This document shows positions 1 to 9,834 of a DNA stretch of 64,000 bases, in pieces. Below the pieces are notes generated by a model that saw only the letters and a program-made list of their open reading frames with translations, was not told where the DNA came from and searched no databases. Position 1 is the stretch's first letter; each line of letters starts with the position of its first letter. Made by a program: the position numbers and the translations under genes. Source of the DNA: Methanoculleus thermophilus (lineage in GTDB: Archaea; Halobacteriota; Methanomicrobia; Methanomicrobiales; Methanoculleaceae); the NCBI RefSeq assembly GCF_001571405.1, contig NZ_BCNX01000007.1, positions 248,001-312,000 on the forward strand. Reading direction: 5' to 3'.

Positions 1-2315
<2,315 letters not shown>

Positions 2316-2327
2316 GGTATCCCTTAA

Positions 2328-2398
2328 AGCCCGGGATGAGACTTGAACTCATCTCCTCCGATCTGCAGTCGGACGCATAACCCCTCTGCCACCCGGGC
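2328..2398 (-). tRNA. tRNA-Cys(GCA), divergent copy 1
   Basis: Cloverleaf of 71 nt: acceptor GCCCGGG/CCCGGGC, anticodon stem TCCGA/TCGGA with loop CTGCAGA (anticodon GCA, G37), T-stem ATGAG/CTCAT with loop TTCAAGT, discriminator U73. CCA is not encoded. U73 and GCA are the classic cysteine identity elements. The acceptor, D, anticodon and T stems all differ strongly from the other three tRNA-Cys genes here, and the D-stem has a G-A closing mismatch. It is followed after 12 nt by SepCysS copy 1. Confidence 0.95.
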
Positions 2399-2402
2399 GC
2401 CT

Positions 2403-2422
2403 GAGTTCACAATTGTGAACTC
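2403..2422. promoter_or_regulatory. Operator-like palindrome (site 1)
   Basis: Perfect 20-bp palindrome GAGTTCACAATTGTGAACTC, 4 nt upstream of the tRNA-Cys 5' end at 2398. A TATA-like ATCTATATC sits about 30 nt further upstream at about 2447-2456 (minus strand). The palindrome therefore lies between the TATA box and the tRNA, where a repressor would block initiation. It is the best match to a repeated motif found only in the sulfur region. Confidence 0.7.
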
Positions 2423-2721
2423 TGCATAGTAGATGCCACATGCAGATAGATATAGATTAACAAAGCGGCGAATTTTTCCGGGTTTCCCTCCGAACGGAAG
2501 GGTTTAACAGGTACGGGAGGGAAGCAGGGCCGACTCATCTGCGGCACATTCGGAATGGAGACGGGGTATGCGGCGTGGCCTGCAACACCCGGACAGGAGA
2601 GCAGAAGCAGGGAGAAAAGTGTGTTTCGCGATCGGCCCCGCCGGACCAGGGAGTCACGATACGGAAGAGAGACCCGGAGCGGAGGATCGCAGCGTCGCCG
2701 CGAAACGATACAACAGAAGAG
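2423..2721. other. Intergenic region between two tRNA-Cys genes
   Basis: No convincing gene. It holds the TATA-like promoter of the tRNA-Cys/SepCysS/MetY operon (about 2447-2456) and an imperfect hairpin around 2485-2503 (CCCTCCGAACGGAAGGG). Short plus-strand reading frames here lack ribosome-binding sites and look like chance frames in GC-rich DNA. Confidence 0.5.
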
Positions 2722-2793
2722 AGCCAGGGCCCGGATTTGAACCGGGGTGTAGTTGATCTGCAGTCAACCGCGTAGCCACTCCGCCACCCTGGC
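2722..2793 (-). tRNA. tRNA-Cys(GCA), copy 2
   Basis: A 72-nt cloverleaf with acceptor GCCAGGG/CCCTGGC, anticodon stem GTTGA/TCAAC with loop CTGCAGA (GCA), T-loop TTCAAAT and U73. No CCA is encoded. Its body closely matches the copy at 4865-4936. A T-rich CTCTTCTGTTGT follows the 3' end, so this copy may be transcribed alone. Upstream, GGTTCAC and GTGACC flank a 6-nt spacer (about 2799-2817), a degenerate version of the palindrome seen at the other copies. Confidence 0.95.
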
Positions 2794-3209
2794 AGGTCGG
2801 TTCACCTCTGAGTGACCTGTTTACTCTGTTGGATGTCAGCCTATAAATGTGCGGAGGTTTCGGCAATTTCTGCCGCATAATCTTGCCGCTTTCTCAACGA
2901 TTATCGTATAGCCGGCCAAGATACATCGAGTTAACAATTGTGAACAGGCGATGACCATGCGTACACCAGCACCGGATTTCGGAGGGGTCTTCCCCGATAG
3001 GTGGAAGAACCAGGCGAGGTTCACCGTTGCGGAGCGCAGCGCCCGGGGCGCGAACGAGTACTGTCGTTTGCCAACCTTTCGCATATCGGGCAGCAGCCGA
3101 TCCGGTTGCATCGCCATAATCCCATAACAGCGCCGTGAGAAACGAGCGCTCCCCCTTAAGCGGGCGTACAGCCGGTTGAAGACAGAACCCATACGAGGTG
3201 AATAATAGA
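2794..3209. other. Intergenic region upstream of a small ORF
   Basis: No recognised gene. It contains a TATA-like sequence (about 2904-2911, plus strand) followed by palindrome site 2. A 58-codon frame begins with ATG at 2951 just after the palindrome, but it has no good ribosome-binding site and no recognisable product. A transcript starting here could run into the small ORF at 3210. Confidence 0.4.
2930..2945. promoter_or_regulatory. Operator-like palindrome (site 2)
   Basis: GTTAACAATTGTGAAC, one mismatch from perfect symmetry, with the ACAATTGT core. It is 20-30 nt downstream of a plus-strand TATA-like element (about 2904-2911), the same layout as at the other sites. The target is probably the plus-strand small ORF at 3210-3365. 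Tandem regulation of tRNA-Cys copy 2 (137 nt away, minus strand) is an alternative. Confidence 0.5.
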
Positions 3210-3365
3210 ATGCGCAGAAGAAACGTTCGCATACTCCGACCCGGCAGAGTGATTGCCGGTCAGGAGACCCTATATCCCCGCAAAAGAGCGTCAAGGCAGG
3301 AGGACCTCAATGACGACAGCATCATTAGCGTGGACCTTGAAGAATGGCTCATACGGAATAAGTAG
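3210..3365 (+). CDS. Candidate 51-residue protein of unknown function
   Basis: ATG at 3210 is preceded at 8 nt by a perfect GAGGTGA ribosome-binding site (3195-3201). The product starts MRRRNVRILRPGRVIAG and ends DLEEWLIRNK: a basic N-terminal half and an acidic C-terminal half, with no cysteine and no membrane segment. I do not recognise a family. The strong ribosome-binding site and the palindrome-bearing promoter upstream are the reasons to list it. The isolated setting and short length keep confidence modest. Confidence 0.4.
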   Translation: MRRRNVRILRPGRVIAGQETLYPRKRASRQEDLNDDSIISVDLEEWLIRNK

Positions 3366-3675
3366 TTGAAACAGGCAGAACAACGGAGAAAAGGCGATCT
3401 TCTGCCGTAAGGCACGTCCTCCCCCTCTCCGTTCTCATCTTTTCGAACCGGGGTGCCGTGCACCCAAAAGCTTCGACCTGCAGATACTCCCAGCTTCCGT
3501 TCTTCCCCCGACCACCCGTCTCCCGGCCGGCTGCGGCACGTTCGGATGTGGCCGTGGAGAGTGAACGAGGGCCACAAGCGTGGTCGATTCTGATCTGTCC
3601 GGGAAACCTGCAGAATAGTTCGAGGCGGAGCTAGTTAGCCCCGCCCGGGAGACGAAGCGATCCTATTCCGGCTCG
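3366..3675. other. Intergenic region
   Basis: Nothing convincing. A minus-strand frame of 105 codons (3260-3577) lacks a good ribosome-binding site and has a low-complexity, serine/arginine-rich shadow-like translation. Confidence 0.4.
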
Positions 3676-3954
3676 TTATCCTCCCGCAACCGGCGGGAAG
3701 ACGGCGACTTCGTCCCCTTCGGAGAGGGGTGTCCTCTCTGCAGCGGCCGCAGAGACCCTTTTACCGTTCCGCATCAGGATGACGTATTCACGAAACTTTC
3801 CCTCTCCGTCGAAGATCAATCCGTAGCCCTCGCCGTTCTGCGACGCAGCATCCCTTACGAGATCGGCAAGCGACGTATTCTCCGGTGCATCGACGATCCG
3901 GTCCTTTCCGAGGAGTTCCCCGAACCGGGCAAAGAAACGAAGAGTAACCTTCAT
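3676..3954 (-). CDS. MoaD/SAMP-type ubiquitin-like sulfur carrier
   Basis: A 92-residue beta-grasp protein (MKVTLRFFARFGELLG) ending in VFPPVAGG. The C-terminal Gly-Gly is the site of adenylation and thiocarboxylation in MoaD and archaeal SAMP proteins. It overlaps the upstream E1-like gene by 4 nt, so carrier and activating enzyme are translationally coupled. It could serve molybdopterin synthesis (two moeA genes at 50-53 kb show that the pathway is present), protein modification, or both. Confidence 0.85.
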   Translation of the reverse strand: MKVTLRFFARFGELLGKDRIVDAPENTSLADLVRDAASQNGEGYGLIFDGEGKFREYVILMRNGKRVSAAAAERTPLSEGDEVAVFPPVAGG

Positions 3955-4697
3955 GGTGCATCACCGTGTTGATTCATCCCGCCGCATACCTCGCAGGACG
4001 GGTTTCGTTCAAGCGCGACCTCCTCCACCACGGCCCGCTCCCCATCCCAGAGGAGGAGGCGATTCGCGAGCAACTCGCCCATCCCGACGATGTACTTGAC
4101 CACCTCGGTGGCCTGTACCATACCGATGAACCCCGGCGTAACCCCGACGACCGGGAAGACTTCCCTCGGCGGGGGATGGGGAAACGCACACCGGAGGCAT
4201 GCGGTCTTTCCGGGAAGAATCGTGGTCGCCTGACCGTAGAGTCCCCGGATTGCACCATGAAAGAGCGGGATCCTCTTCTCGAGAGCGGTCCGGTTGAGCA
4301 GGTACCGGGTGGGGAAGTTATCCATCGCATCGACGATCCCGTCGGCATCCCCTACGAGTTCGCGCACGTTCGTCTCGTCTATCGTCGTATCGACGACCTC
4401 CACGGTGATCTCCGGGTTGATCGCCCGCAGTTTCTCCTCTGCGGATGCCGTCTTCTTCCTGCCGATGTCCCGGTCGTGGTGGAGGATCTGGCGGTTCAGG
4501 TTCGTCCGCTCCACGGCATCCTTATCGACGAGGATAATTCTTCCCACCCCCGCAATCGCAAGGTAGATGGATACGGGAGAACCGAGGCCGCCCGCCCCGG
4601 CGATGATGATCGTCGCGTTCTTCAGCCGTTCCTGGCCTCCCTCGCCAAAGAGCATGATCTGGCGTGAATACCGTTCACGTTCATTCTGTGAAAGCAT
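3951..4697 (-). CDS. ThiF/MoeB/UbaA family E1-like activating enzyme
   Basis: Adenylates the C-terminal glycine of MoaD/ThiS/SAMP-type carriers. The 248-residue protein shows the nucleotide motif GAGGLGSPV, the conserved R in LNRQIL, the D of VDAMDNF and a zinc site formed by CLRC and CEVC. It has no rhodanese domain, so sulfur must come from another protein. It overlaps the MoaD-like gene. A tRNA-Cys gene lies 167 nt upstream on the same strand with no clear TATA box between. That leader contains a perfect 8-bp inverted repeat (4733-4740 with 4771-4778). It may activate both this MoaD and the SAMP at 6089-6283. Confidence 0.9.
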   Translation of the reverse strand: MLSQNERERYSRQIMLFGEGGQERLKNATIIIAGAGGLGSPVSIYLAIAGVGRIILVDKDAVERTNLNRQILHHDRDIGRKKTASAEEKLRAINPEITVEVVDTTIDETNVRELVGDADGIVDAMDNFPTRYLLNRTALEKRIPLFHGAIRGLYGQATTILPGKTACLRCAFPHPPPREVFPVVGVTPGFIGMVQATEVVKYIVGMGELLANRLLLWDGERAVVEEVALERNPSCEVCGGMNQHGDAP

Positions 4698-4864
4698 CTG
4701 TATCCCCGTGATCCCGGCGTAGACCTGCTTGGACGGTCTTTCGAGCGCAGGATTCCGAACAGGAGGACGAGACCGTCATGCAGGCAGAAGCCCAATATTG
4801 CGAGTCTGCTCTGCGGTAGTTTCGGGACAGGTCTCCTGCATCCGGGAGCAGAACATTCGCAAAG

Positions 4865-4936
4865 AGCCAAGGCCCGGATTCGAACCGGGGTGTAGTTGAT
4901 CTGCAGTCAACCGCGTAGCCACTCCGCCACCTTGGC
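4865..4936 (-). tRNA. tRNA-Cys(GCA), copy 3
   Basis: A 72-nt cloverleaf: acceptor GCCAAGG/CCTTGGC, anticodon loop CTGCAGA (GCA), T-loop TTCGAAT, U73, no CCA. It is nearly the same as copy 2 apart from the acceptor stem. It lies 167 nt upstream of the E1-like gene and is preceded by palindrome site 3. Confidence 0.95.
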
Positions 4937-4942
4937 GCTGGA

Positions 4943-4958
4943 ATTCACAATTGTGAAT
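4943..4958. promoter_or_regulatory. Operator-like palindrome (site 3)
   Basis: Perfect 16-bp palindrome ATTCACAATTGTGAAT, 6 nt upstream of tRNA-Cys copy 3. A minus-strand TATA-like GTGATATAGC at about 4961-4970 abuts it, so the motif fills the space between TATA box and transcription start. Confidence 0.7.
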
Positions 4959-5166
4959 CCGCTATATCACTATGCTCCCTCTCATGCCATTATAGTTCTT
5001 CTTTCGGCAATTCTTTCCGCATCTCAGCCGAGTTCGGACCGAATGCGGCAAACCATCAGGGCGGTCGTCGCCCGAAAGAGACAGGACTCTCCTGCGGCGC
5101 ACTCGATCCGGGAGCCACCGGAGCGGGAGGCATGGACAAGGCGCTCCAGCCATCGGCGTGCCGCAG

Positions 5167-6084
5167 TTACCGCTCATCCCGCCCGAGCAGCCGGCAGACC
5201 TGGCAGACCTCGCCGCTCGTGAGTTCGCCGCAGATGCGGCAGGCGGAAAGCGCCCTGGCCGGCTCCGCCGGGCGGGCCAGACGCCGGACGCCGTCGCGGA
5301 ACCTCATGATGCGATGCATCGTGCCCGGATGACGGTGTTCGAGTTCTGCAACCATCGAGCGCACCTCCGACCGGAGCGCCGTCCCGGCATAAGGACACTC
5401 GGGCAGGTCGCGGAAGTAACCGCGGAGGAGGAGGTAGGTCACGATCTCCTTCTCGGAGAGGACGGCGAGCGGTTTTATCCGGGGGACGAAATAACCCGGA
5501 TAGCCGGTCGAGGTGTCCTGGAGAAGGCGAGGGAGGTCGCCGCGGAGGACGTTCATCAGGACCGACTGCGCCTCGTCGTCGAGGTTATGCCCGGTGGCAA
5601 GCTTCGTCGCGCCGACCCGCTTCACCCCCTCGGCGAGTGCCCGCCGGCGCAGCACCCCGCAGACGGTGCAGCCCTGCGCCTCCCTGCCGACGAGCATCGA
5701 ATCGAGGTCCGCCCCGAAGAGGTCGGCGAACGTGACGATCGCGTGCTCGACACCGAGCTCCTGCGTCAGAGCCTCCGCGGCCCTGAGGGTCTCCTCCCGG
5801 TAACCCGCGATCCCTTCGTCGATGGTGACCGCGACGAGGTCTGCCCCAAGCGCCGGGAGAGAGCGGTGGAGCATCAGGAGCAGGGCGGTGCTGTCCTTTC
5901 CCCCGCTCAGGCCGACGGCGACCCGGTCGCCCGGAGATACCATGCACTCGCGCTTCATGGCGGCAAAGACACGGGCTTCGGCGTCTTCGATGAAGTGGGC
6001 GGCGCAGAGCCGCCGCTCCGGCTCGACGAGGCGGACGACCGCGGGTTCGCCGCAGAGGGAGCACCGGTTCCCACCGAAAGTCAC
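5167..6084 (-). CDS. tRNA 2-thiolation enzyme, NcsA/TtuA/Ncs6 family
   Basis: PP-loop ATPase that adenylates tRNA for 2-thiolation (wobble uridine or U54 type). The 305-residue protein has an N-terminal zinc finger (CSLCGEP and a following C/H pair), PP-loop GLSGGKDST, the conserved CTVC motif, GHNLDDEAQ and a C-terminal zinc ribbon (CRIC, CQVC). The upstream gene, 4 nt away, encodes a ubiquitin-like protein ending in GG, the natural sulfur donor for this family. Whether the target base is U34 or U54 cannot be told from sequence. Confidence 0.9.
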   Translation of the reverse strand: MTFGGNRCSLCGEPAVVRLVEPERRLCAAHFIEDAEARVFAAMKRECMVSPGDRVAVGLSGGKDSTALLLMLHRSLPALGADLVAVTIDEGIAGYREETLRAAEALTQELGVEHAIVTFADLFGADLDSMLVGREAQGCTVCGVLRRRALAEGVKRVGATKLATGHNLDDEAQSVLMNVLRGDLPRLLQDTSTGYPGYFVPRIKPLAVLSEKEIVTYLLLRGYFRDLPECPYAGTALRSEVRSMVAELEHRHPGTMHRIMRFRDGVRRLARPAEPARALSACRICGELTSGEVCQVCRLLGRDER

Positions 6085-6088
6085 CGGC

Positions 6089-6283
6089 TCACCCGCCGTG
6101 CGAGAACCGGATGATCCGGATCTCGTCGCCCTCGGTCGCCACCACGTCTTCGGGGACGATCTTGCCGTTTTTTGTGACGATCACGGTCGTCGGGTTGATC
6201 CCGAGTTCACGGAGGATCTCTTCTATCGGCGCGGAGGTGCGAGCGAGCGTTCGCACGCTCCGGTCCGGGAGGATGATCTGCAT
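6089..6283 (-). CDS. ThiS/TtuB/SAMP2-type sulfur carrier
   Basis: A 64-residue beta-grasp protein (MQIILPDRSVRTLA) ending RFSHGG. The terminal GG is the thiocarboxylation site. Its placement 4 nt upstream of the NcsA-like gene indicates a dedicated tRNA-thiolation pair. Activation would need the E1-like protein encoded at 3951-4697. Confidence 0.85.
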   Translation of the reverse strand: MQIILPDRSVRTLARTSAPIEEILRELGINPTTVIVTKNGKIVPEDVVATEGDEIRIIRFSHGG

Positions 6284-6378
6284 ACTTCTGTTGTGAATGT
6301 TGGTTTTGCGATCCCATAAATACCCTCAGGGGTCAGGAGCGAAATACGGCGTATCCGGCGCAACAGTAAAAATTATAA

Positions 6379-6396
6379 GGATCTCAGAAGAGATCC
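6379..6396. promoter_or_regulatory. Inverted repeat in radical SAM gene promoter
   Basis: GGATCTC and GAGATCC are perfect 7-bp arms separated by AGAA. They directly follow a plus-strand TATA-like AAATTATAAGG (about 6370-6380) and precede the ACAATTGT palindrome. They could be a second operator or a hairpin at the start of the leader. Confidence 0.45.
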
Positions 6397-6404
6397 GTGT
6401 GCAG

Positions 6405-6420
6405 ATTCACAATTGTTAAT
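6405..6420. promoter_or_regulatory. Operator-like palindrome (site 4)
   Basis: ATTCACAATTGTTAAT, one mismatch from perfect symmetry. It lies 44 nt upstream of the radical SAM start codon and about 30 nt downstream of a TATA-like element, and is shared with the promoter region of the divergent SAMP/NcsA pair. Confidence 0.65.
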
Positions 6421-6463
6421 TTCGTGACCCAAGAGCCTGTGGCGACAACCGGGAGGAGAAGAG

Positions 6464-7456
6464 ATGCACACCATGACACCCGAGGAGAAGGCATACCTCA
6501 TCAGTATCGGATCGGCGAGCATCGACGAGGCGCTCGCCCCTGCTCTCCAATCAACGACGGCGACGGCTGGCCCGGGAGCCGGAGGAACATCGATCTTCAT
6601 CCGCTCCGGCAGCCGGAGGGTCAGGCTCTCCATCAACCCGGCATCGCCGCTCCGGGTCGTCCCGGACGGGGACGGGGTCGCCGTCGTCCGCGACGGCGAG
6701 ACGATCACGCGGGGCAGCATCGAACGCCCGCTCTGCCACTGCCCGGAGCAGGCATACGTCACCGTCAGCGAGCGCTGCGTCTACGACTGTAAGTACTGTC
6801 CGGTGCCGAAACTCGACGGGGCGATCAAGGATACGGAGACGATCGTGAGAATGGTCGAGGAGGCCGCTGCCAGCGGGAGCCTCTCTGCGATCTCCCTCAC
6901 GAGCGGCGTCGCCGAGACGCCGGAGCAGGAGGTGGAGCGGGTGGCCGCCGTGGTGAGGGCGCTCCGAACACGGTTCGACCTCCCGATCGGGGTCTCGGTC
7001 TACCCCACCGCGGACTCGACCGCGATCCTCCGTGCCGCCGGTGCCGACGAGATCAAGTACAACGTCGAGACGATGGACCCCGAGATCTTCTCGCGGGTCT
7101 GTCCCGGCCTCTCCCTCTCGTTCATCCTCGATGCGCTCAAAGATGCGGTAGAGGTCTTTGGGCGGAACGCGGTCTTCTCGAACTTCATCATCGGTCTCGG
7201 CGAGGACGACGAGACGATCAGGGACGGCGTCACCCATCTTGCGAAGATTGGCGTCATTCCCATCCTTAGAGCGATCTCCGCATCGCCCCTCCGGGCAGGC
7301 GAGATCGCCGTCGAGCGTCCGTCGGCGGAGCGTCTCCTCCGGCTCACGGTGATGACCCGGGAGATACTGGAGCGGTACAACCTCGACCCGCGGCGGGCGA
7401 GGACGATGTGCCTCCCCTGCACAGGCTGCGATCTCACCCCGTTCTGGGACGTCTGA
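6464..7456 (+). CDS. Radical SAM protein, function unassigned
   Basis: 330 residues with the C105-x3-C109-x2-C112 cluster motif (CVYDCKYC) that binds the 4Fe-4S cluster for S-adenosylmethionine cleavage. The fold looks BioB/ThiH-like, and a C-terminal cysteine cluster (CLPCTGC) may hold an auxiliary cluster. ATG 6464 follows GGGAGGAG at a good spacing; ATG 6473 is an alternative. Its promoter carries the ACAATTGT palindrome shared with the tRNA-Cys operons, so a role in sulfur or cofactor metabolism is inferred, not shown. Confidence 0.75.
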   Translation: MHTMTPEEKAYLISIGSASIDEALAPALQSTTATAGPGAGGTSIFIRSGSRRVRLSINPASPLRVVPDGDGVAVVRDGETITRGSIERPLCHCPEQAYVTVSERCVYDCKYCPVPKLDGAIKDTETIVRMVEEAAASGSLSAISLTSGVAETPEQEVERVAAVVRALRTRFDLPIGVSVYPTADSTAILRAAGADEIKYNVETMDPEIFSRVCPGLSLSFILDALKDAVEVFGRNAVFSNFIIGLGEDDETIRDGVTHLAKIGVIPILRAISASPLRAGEIAVERPSAERLLRLTVMTREILERYNLDPRRARTMCLPCTGCDLTPFWDV

Positions 7457-7465
7457 TGCGGGGGA

Positions 7466-7813
7466 TCACGGGGCGCACCCACCACTGCCCTCGTAGTGCT
7501 CGAGGATCGAGAGGGCGACATCCCGGCCGAGCCGGATATCGACGACGGAAAGAAAGACCTCGATGTATTCGGGTGAGACGCACCCGAGGCTCTCGCTCCC
7601 GTCCAGTATCAGCCCCGCGAGGTAGTGGAGGTCGTCGTCATCGAGCCGTTCCAGACGGATGCGGAAGTCCTCCGCATTCGCTGCGTAGTGGTTCGCGAGC
7701 GGGGGGAGGACGGACCGGTAGGGCCCTCCCGAACCCGCACATACAAGCCCCGTGCATTCGGGAGCGGCCTTCTTTAAGATCGCCACATCCCGCTCGGATA
7801 GAATTCGCGCCAT
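7466..7813 (-). CDS. Hypothetical protein, 115 residues
   Basis: I do not recognise a family. The protein (MARILSERDVAILKKAAPE) is alpha-helical in appearance and acidic, has four cysteines and no membrane segment, and ends GSGGCAP. It converges on the radical SAM gene with a 9-nt gap. Its start is 47 nt from palindrome site 5, so it may share that operator with the divergent nadA. Confidence 0.6.
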   Translation of the reverse strand: MARILSERDVAILKKAAPECTGLVCAGSGGPYRSVLPPLANHYAANAEDFRIRLERLDDDDLHYLAGLILDGSESLGCVSPEYIEVFLSVVDIRLGRDVALSILEHYEGSGGCAP

Positions 7814-7859
7814 GAGATCGTCTCCGCGCGGCCCGGGGGAGTCCCGGGCCGCACCGTAC

Positions 7860-7875
7860 GTTCACAATTGTTAAG
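7860..7875. promoter_or_regulatory. Operator-like palindrome (site 5)
   Basis: GTTCACAATTGTTAAG, ACAATTGT core with one arm mismatch, embedded between CGTAC (7855-7859) and GTACG (7877-7881), which extend the dyad. It lies between the divergent hypothetical gene (start 7813) and nadA (start about 7936). Confidence 0.6.
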
Positions 7876-7935
7876 TGTACGCAGGAATAACGTTTGTGAA
7901 AACGACCTGTATCATAGACCAGAGGTTGTGATACC

Positions 7936-8859
7936 ATCCCGTCCGTCAATACCGATAAAACCCTCGCCGAACGGATAGCAGCGCTGAAAGAGGAGCGAGA
8001 CGCCATCATCCTCGCCCACAACTACCAGATCCCGGCGGTGCAGGAGGTCGCCGACCTCGTCGGGGACTCGCTTGAACTCGCCCGGGCGGCGGCGAAGGCC
8101 GAGGCCGACGTCATCGTCTTTGCCGGCGTCGACTTCATGGCCGAGACGGCGGCGATCCTTTCGCCGGCAAAGACCGTCCTTCTCCCCGCGGCCGACGCCT
8201 GCTGCCCGATGGCGGAGATGGTTACCCCCGGCGAGGTCCGGGTGCTGCGCGAGCGGTTCCCGGAGGCCGCCGTCGTCGCCTACGTCAACACCTCCGCCGC
8301 GGTGAAGGCGGAGAGCGACATCTGCTGCACCTCCGCAAACGCCGTCGCGGTCGTCGAGTCGCTCGACGCAGAGCAGGTGATCTTCCTCCCCGACAGAAAC
8401 CTCGGCCGCTACGTCGCCCGGTTCACAAAAAAGGAGATCCTCCCCTGGGAGGGCTACTGCATCGTCCACGACCGAATGACGGCCGATGAGGTGCTGGCCG
8501 CCCGCCGCGCACATCCGGAAGCCGAGGTGCTCGTCCACCCCGAGTGCCGGCCCGAGGTGATTGATCTGGCCGATCACGTCTTCTCGACCTCGGGGATGGT
8601 GCGCCACGCCTGCGATAGCCCCCGTCGGGAGTTCATCATCGGGACCGAGGTCGGGCTCCTCCACCAGCTCGAGAAGAAGTGCCCGGGAAAGGTCTTTTAT
8701 CCCCTCTCAAAGAAGGCAATCTGCGTCAATATGAAGAAGACCAATCTCGCAAAGGTATGCGCCACCCTCGAAGAGTGCAAGCCGCGGGTGACGGTCCCGG
8801 AGGATACCGCCGCCCGGGCGCGGGTCGCGATCCAGCGGATGCTGGATCTCCCGCGGTAG
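7936..8859 (+). CDS. nadA: Quinolinate synthase, start codon uncertain
   Basis: Condenses iminoaspartate and dihydroxyacetone phosphate to quinolinate using a 4Fe-4S cluster (NAD synthesis). Conserved parts are AHNYQ near the N-terminus, DACCPMAEM, HPECRPEV, TSGM and the C-terminal cluster cysteine region. The frame is closed upstream by TAG at 7915, and no in-frame ATG, GTG or TTG occurs before GTG 8038, which would delete the catalytic HNYQ segment. I place the start at ATC 7936, 9 nt after a GAGGT ribosome-binding site; a sequence error or another non-standard start is possible. The gene converges on the CysE fusion gene with a 6-nt gap. Confidence 0.85.
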   Translation: MPSVNTDKTLAERIAALKEERDAIILAHNYQIPAVQEVADLVGDSLELARAAAKAEADVIVFAGVDFMAETAAILSPAKTVLLPAADACCPMAEMVTPGEVRVLRERFPEAAVVAYVNTSAAVKAESDICCTSANAVAVVESLDAEQVIFLPDRNLGRYVARFTKKEILPWEGYCIVHDRMTADEVLAARRAHPEAEVLVHPECRPEVIDLADHVFSTSGMVRHACDSPRREFIIGTEVGLLHQLEKKCPGKVFYPLSKKAICVNMKKTNLAKVCATLEECKPRVTVPEDTAARARVAIQRMLDLPR

Positions 8860-8865
8860 TCATTT

Positions 8866-9819
8866 TCAGGTCTTCTCGAAGAGATTCCGTTCGCCGAAGA
8901 ACCGGTCCCAGTCCCAGGGCTCGTCGAGAACCTGCACCTCGACGTTCTGAACGCCGCTCACCTCGAGGACCCGGCGCCGGACCTGGTCGGTGAGGTAGTC
9001 GACGAGCGGGCAGGTGGCGGTGGTCAGGACCATCTCGACAAGCACCGATGAGTCCCGGACGGTGATCCCCCGGATCAGACCGAGGTCGACGAGATCGATC
9101 CCGACCTCCGGGTCGATCACCTCTTTTAACGCCGCCCGGACTCTCTCCTCGAGTTCGATCTCCTCCTGGCGTCTTCCGGGAACCAGGCCCGCCCGCTCCA
9201 TCGCCCGGAGCCGCTCCTCAATCCGATTCTGCCTATCAAGCATGCGGCTGATTACCCGGAGCATCGGGTCGGGAAGGTCGCCGCGGTCGAGTTTCTCCTG
9301 GCCCCGCGGACACTTCGGACCGGCAAGCCTGCCCGGGACCCCGACGACCGTCGCACCGGGGGGGACGGGGTGGACGACGACCGAGCCTGCGCCGATCTTT
9401 GCCCCGCGCCCGACGGTGATGGGGCCAAGCACGATCGCCCCCGACCCGATGATGACGCCGTCCTCGATCGTCGGGTGCCGCTTTGTCCGTTCGAGGGCGG
9501 TCCCGCCGAGCACCACACCCATGTAGATCAGGACATCGTCCCCGACCTCCGCGGTCTCCCCGATCACGACACCCGACCCGTGGTCGATGAAGACCCGGCG
9601 GCCGATCTTCGCGCCGGGGTGGATCTCGATCCCGGTCAGCGCCCGCGATATATGAGAGACGAGCCGGGCCAGGAAGTAGAGTCGGCGGCGGTAGAGGGCG
9701 TGCGCTATCCGGTGCGCCCAGATGGCGTGGAGGCCCGGGTAGCAGAGGAGGACCTCGAGCGTCGACCGGGCCGCCGGGTCCTTGTCAAAGACCGTCTGGA
9801 TGTCTTCCCTGATGCTCAC
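8866..9819 (-). CDS. cysE: Serine O-acetyltransferase fused to a MIP18/DUF59 domain
   Basis: Residues 1 to about 180 are a CysE-type left-handed beta-helix enzyme (hexapeptide repeats, [16 protein letters not shown]) that makes O-acetylserine. Residues about 215-317 are a MIP18/DUF59 (SufT-like) domain with the DPE and TTATCPL motifs linked to iron-sulfur cluster assembly. A short helical linker joins them. The gene lies 15 nt downstream of cysK and is the last in the long tRNA-Cys operon. The fusion suggests that cysteine production is tied to cluster assembly, but this is inference. Confidence 0.88.
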   Translation of the reverse strand: MSIREDIQTVFDKDPAARSTLEVLLCYPGLHAIWAHRIAHALYRRRLYFLARLVSHISRALTGIEIHPGAKIGRRVFIDHGSGVVIGETAEVGDDVLIYMGVVLGGTALERTKRHPTIEDGVIIGSGAIVLGPITVGRGAKIGAGSVVVHPVPPGATVVGVPGRLAGPKCPRGQEKLDRGDLPDPMLRVISRMLDRQNRIEERLRAMERAGLVPGRRQEEIELEERVRAALKEVIDPEVGIDLVDLGLIRGITVRDSSVLVEMVLTTATCPLVDYLTDQVRRRVLEVSGVQNVEVQVLDEPWDWDRFFGERNLFEKT

Positions 9820-9834
9820 CGCGTCGCCCCCGCC

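Noticed and set aside
2951-3127. 58-codon plus-strand frame after palindrome site 2
   Set aside because: Weak ribosome-binding site and composition like a chance frame; kept only as a remark.
3260-3577. Minus-strand 105-codon frame
   Set aside because: No ribosome-binding site, no recognisable domain, and it overlaps the better-supported small ORF.
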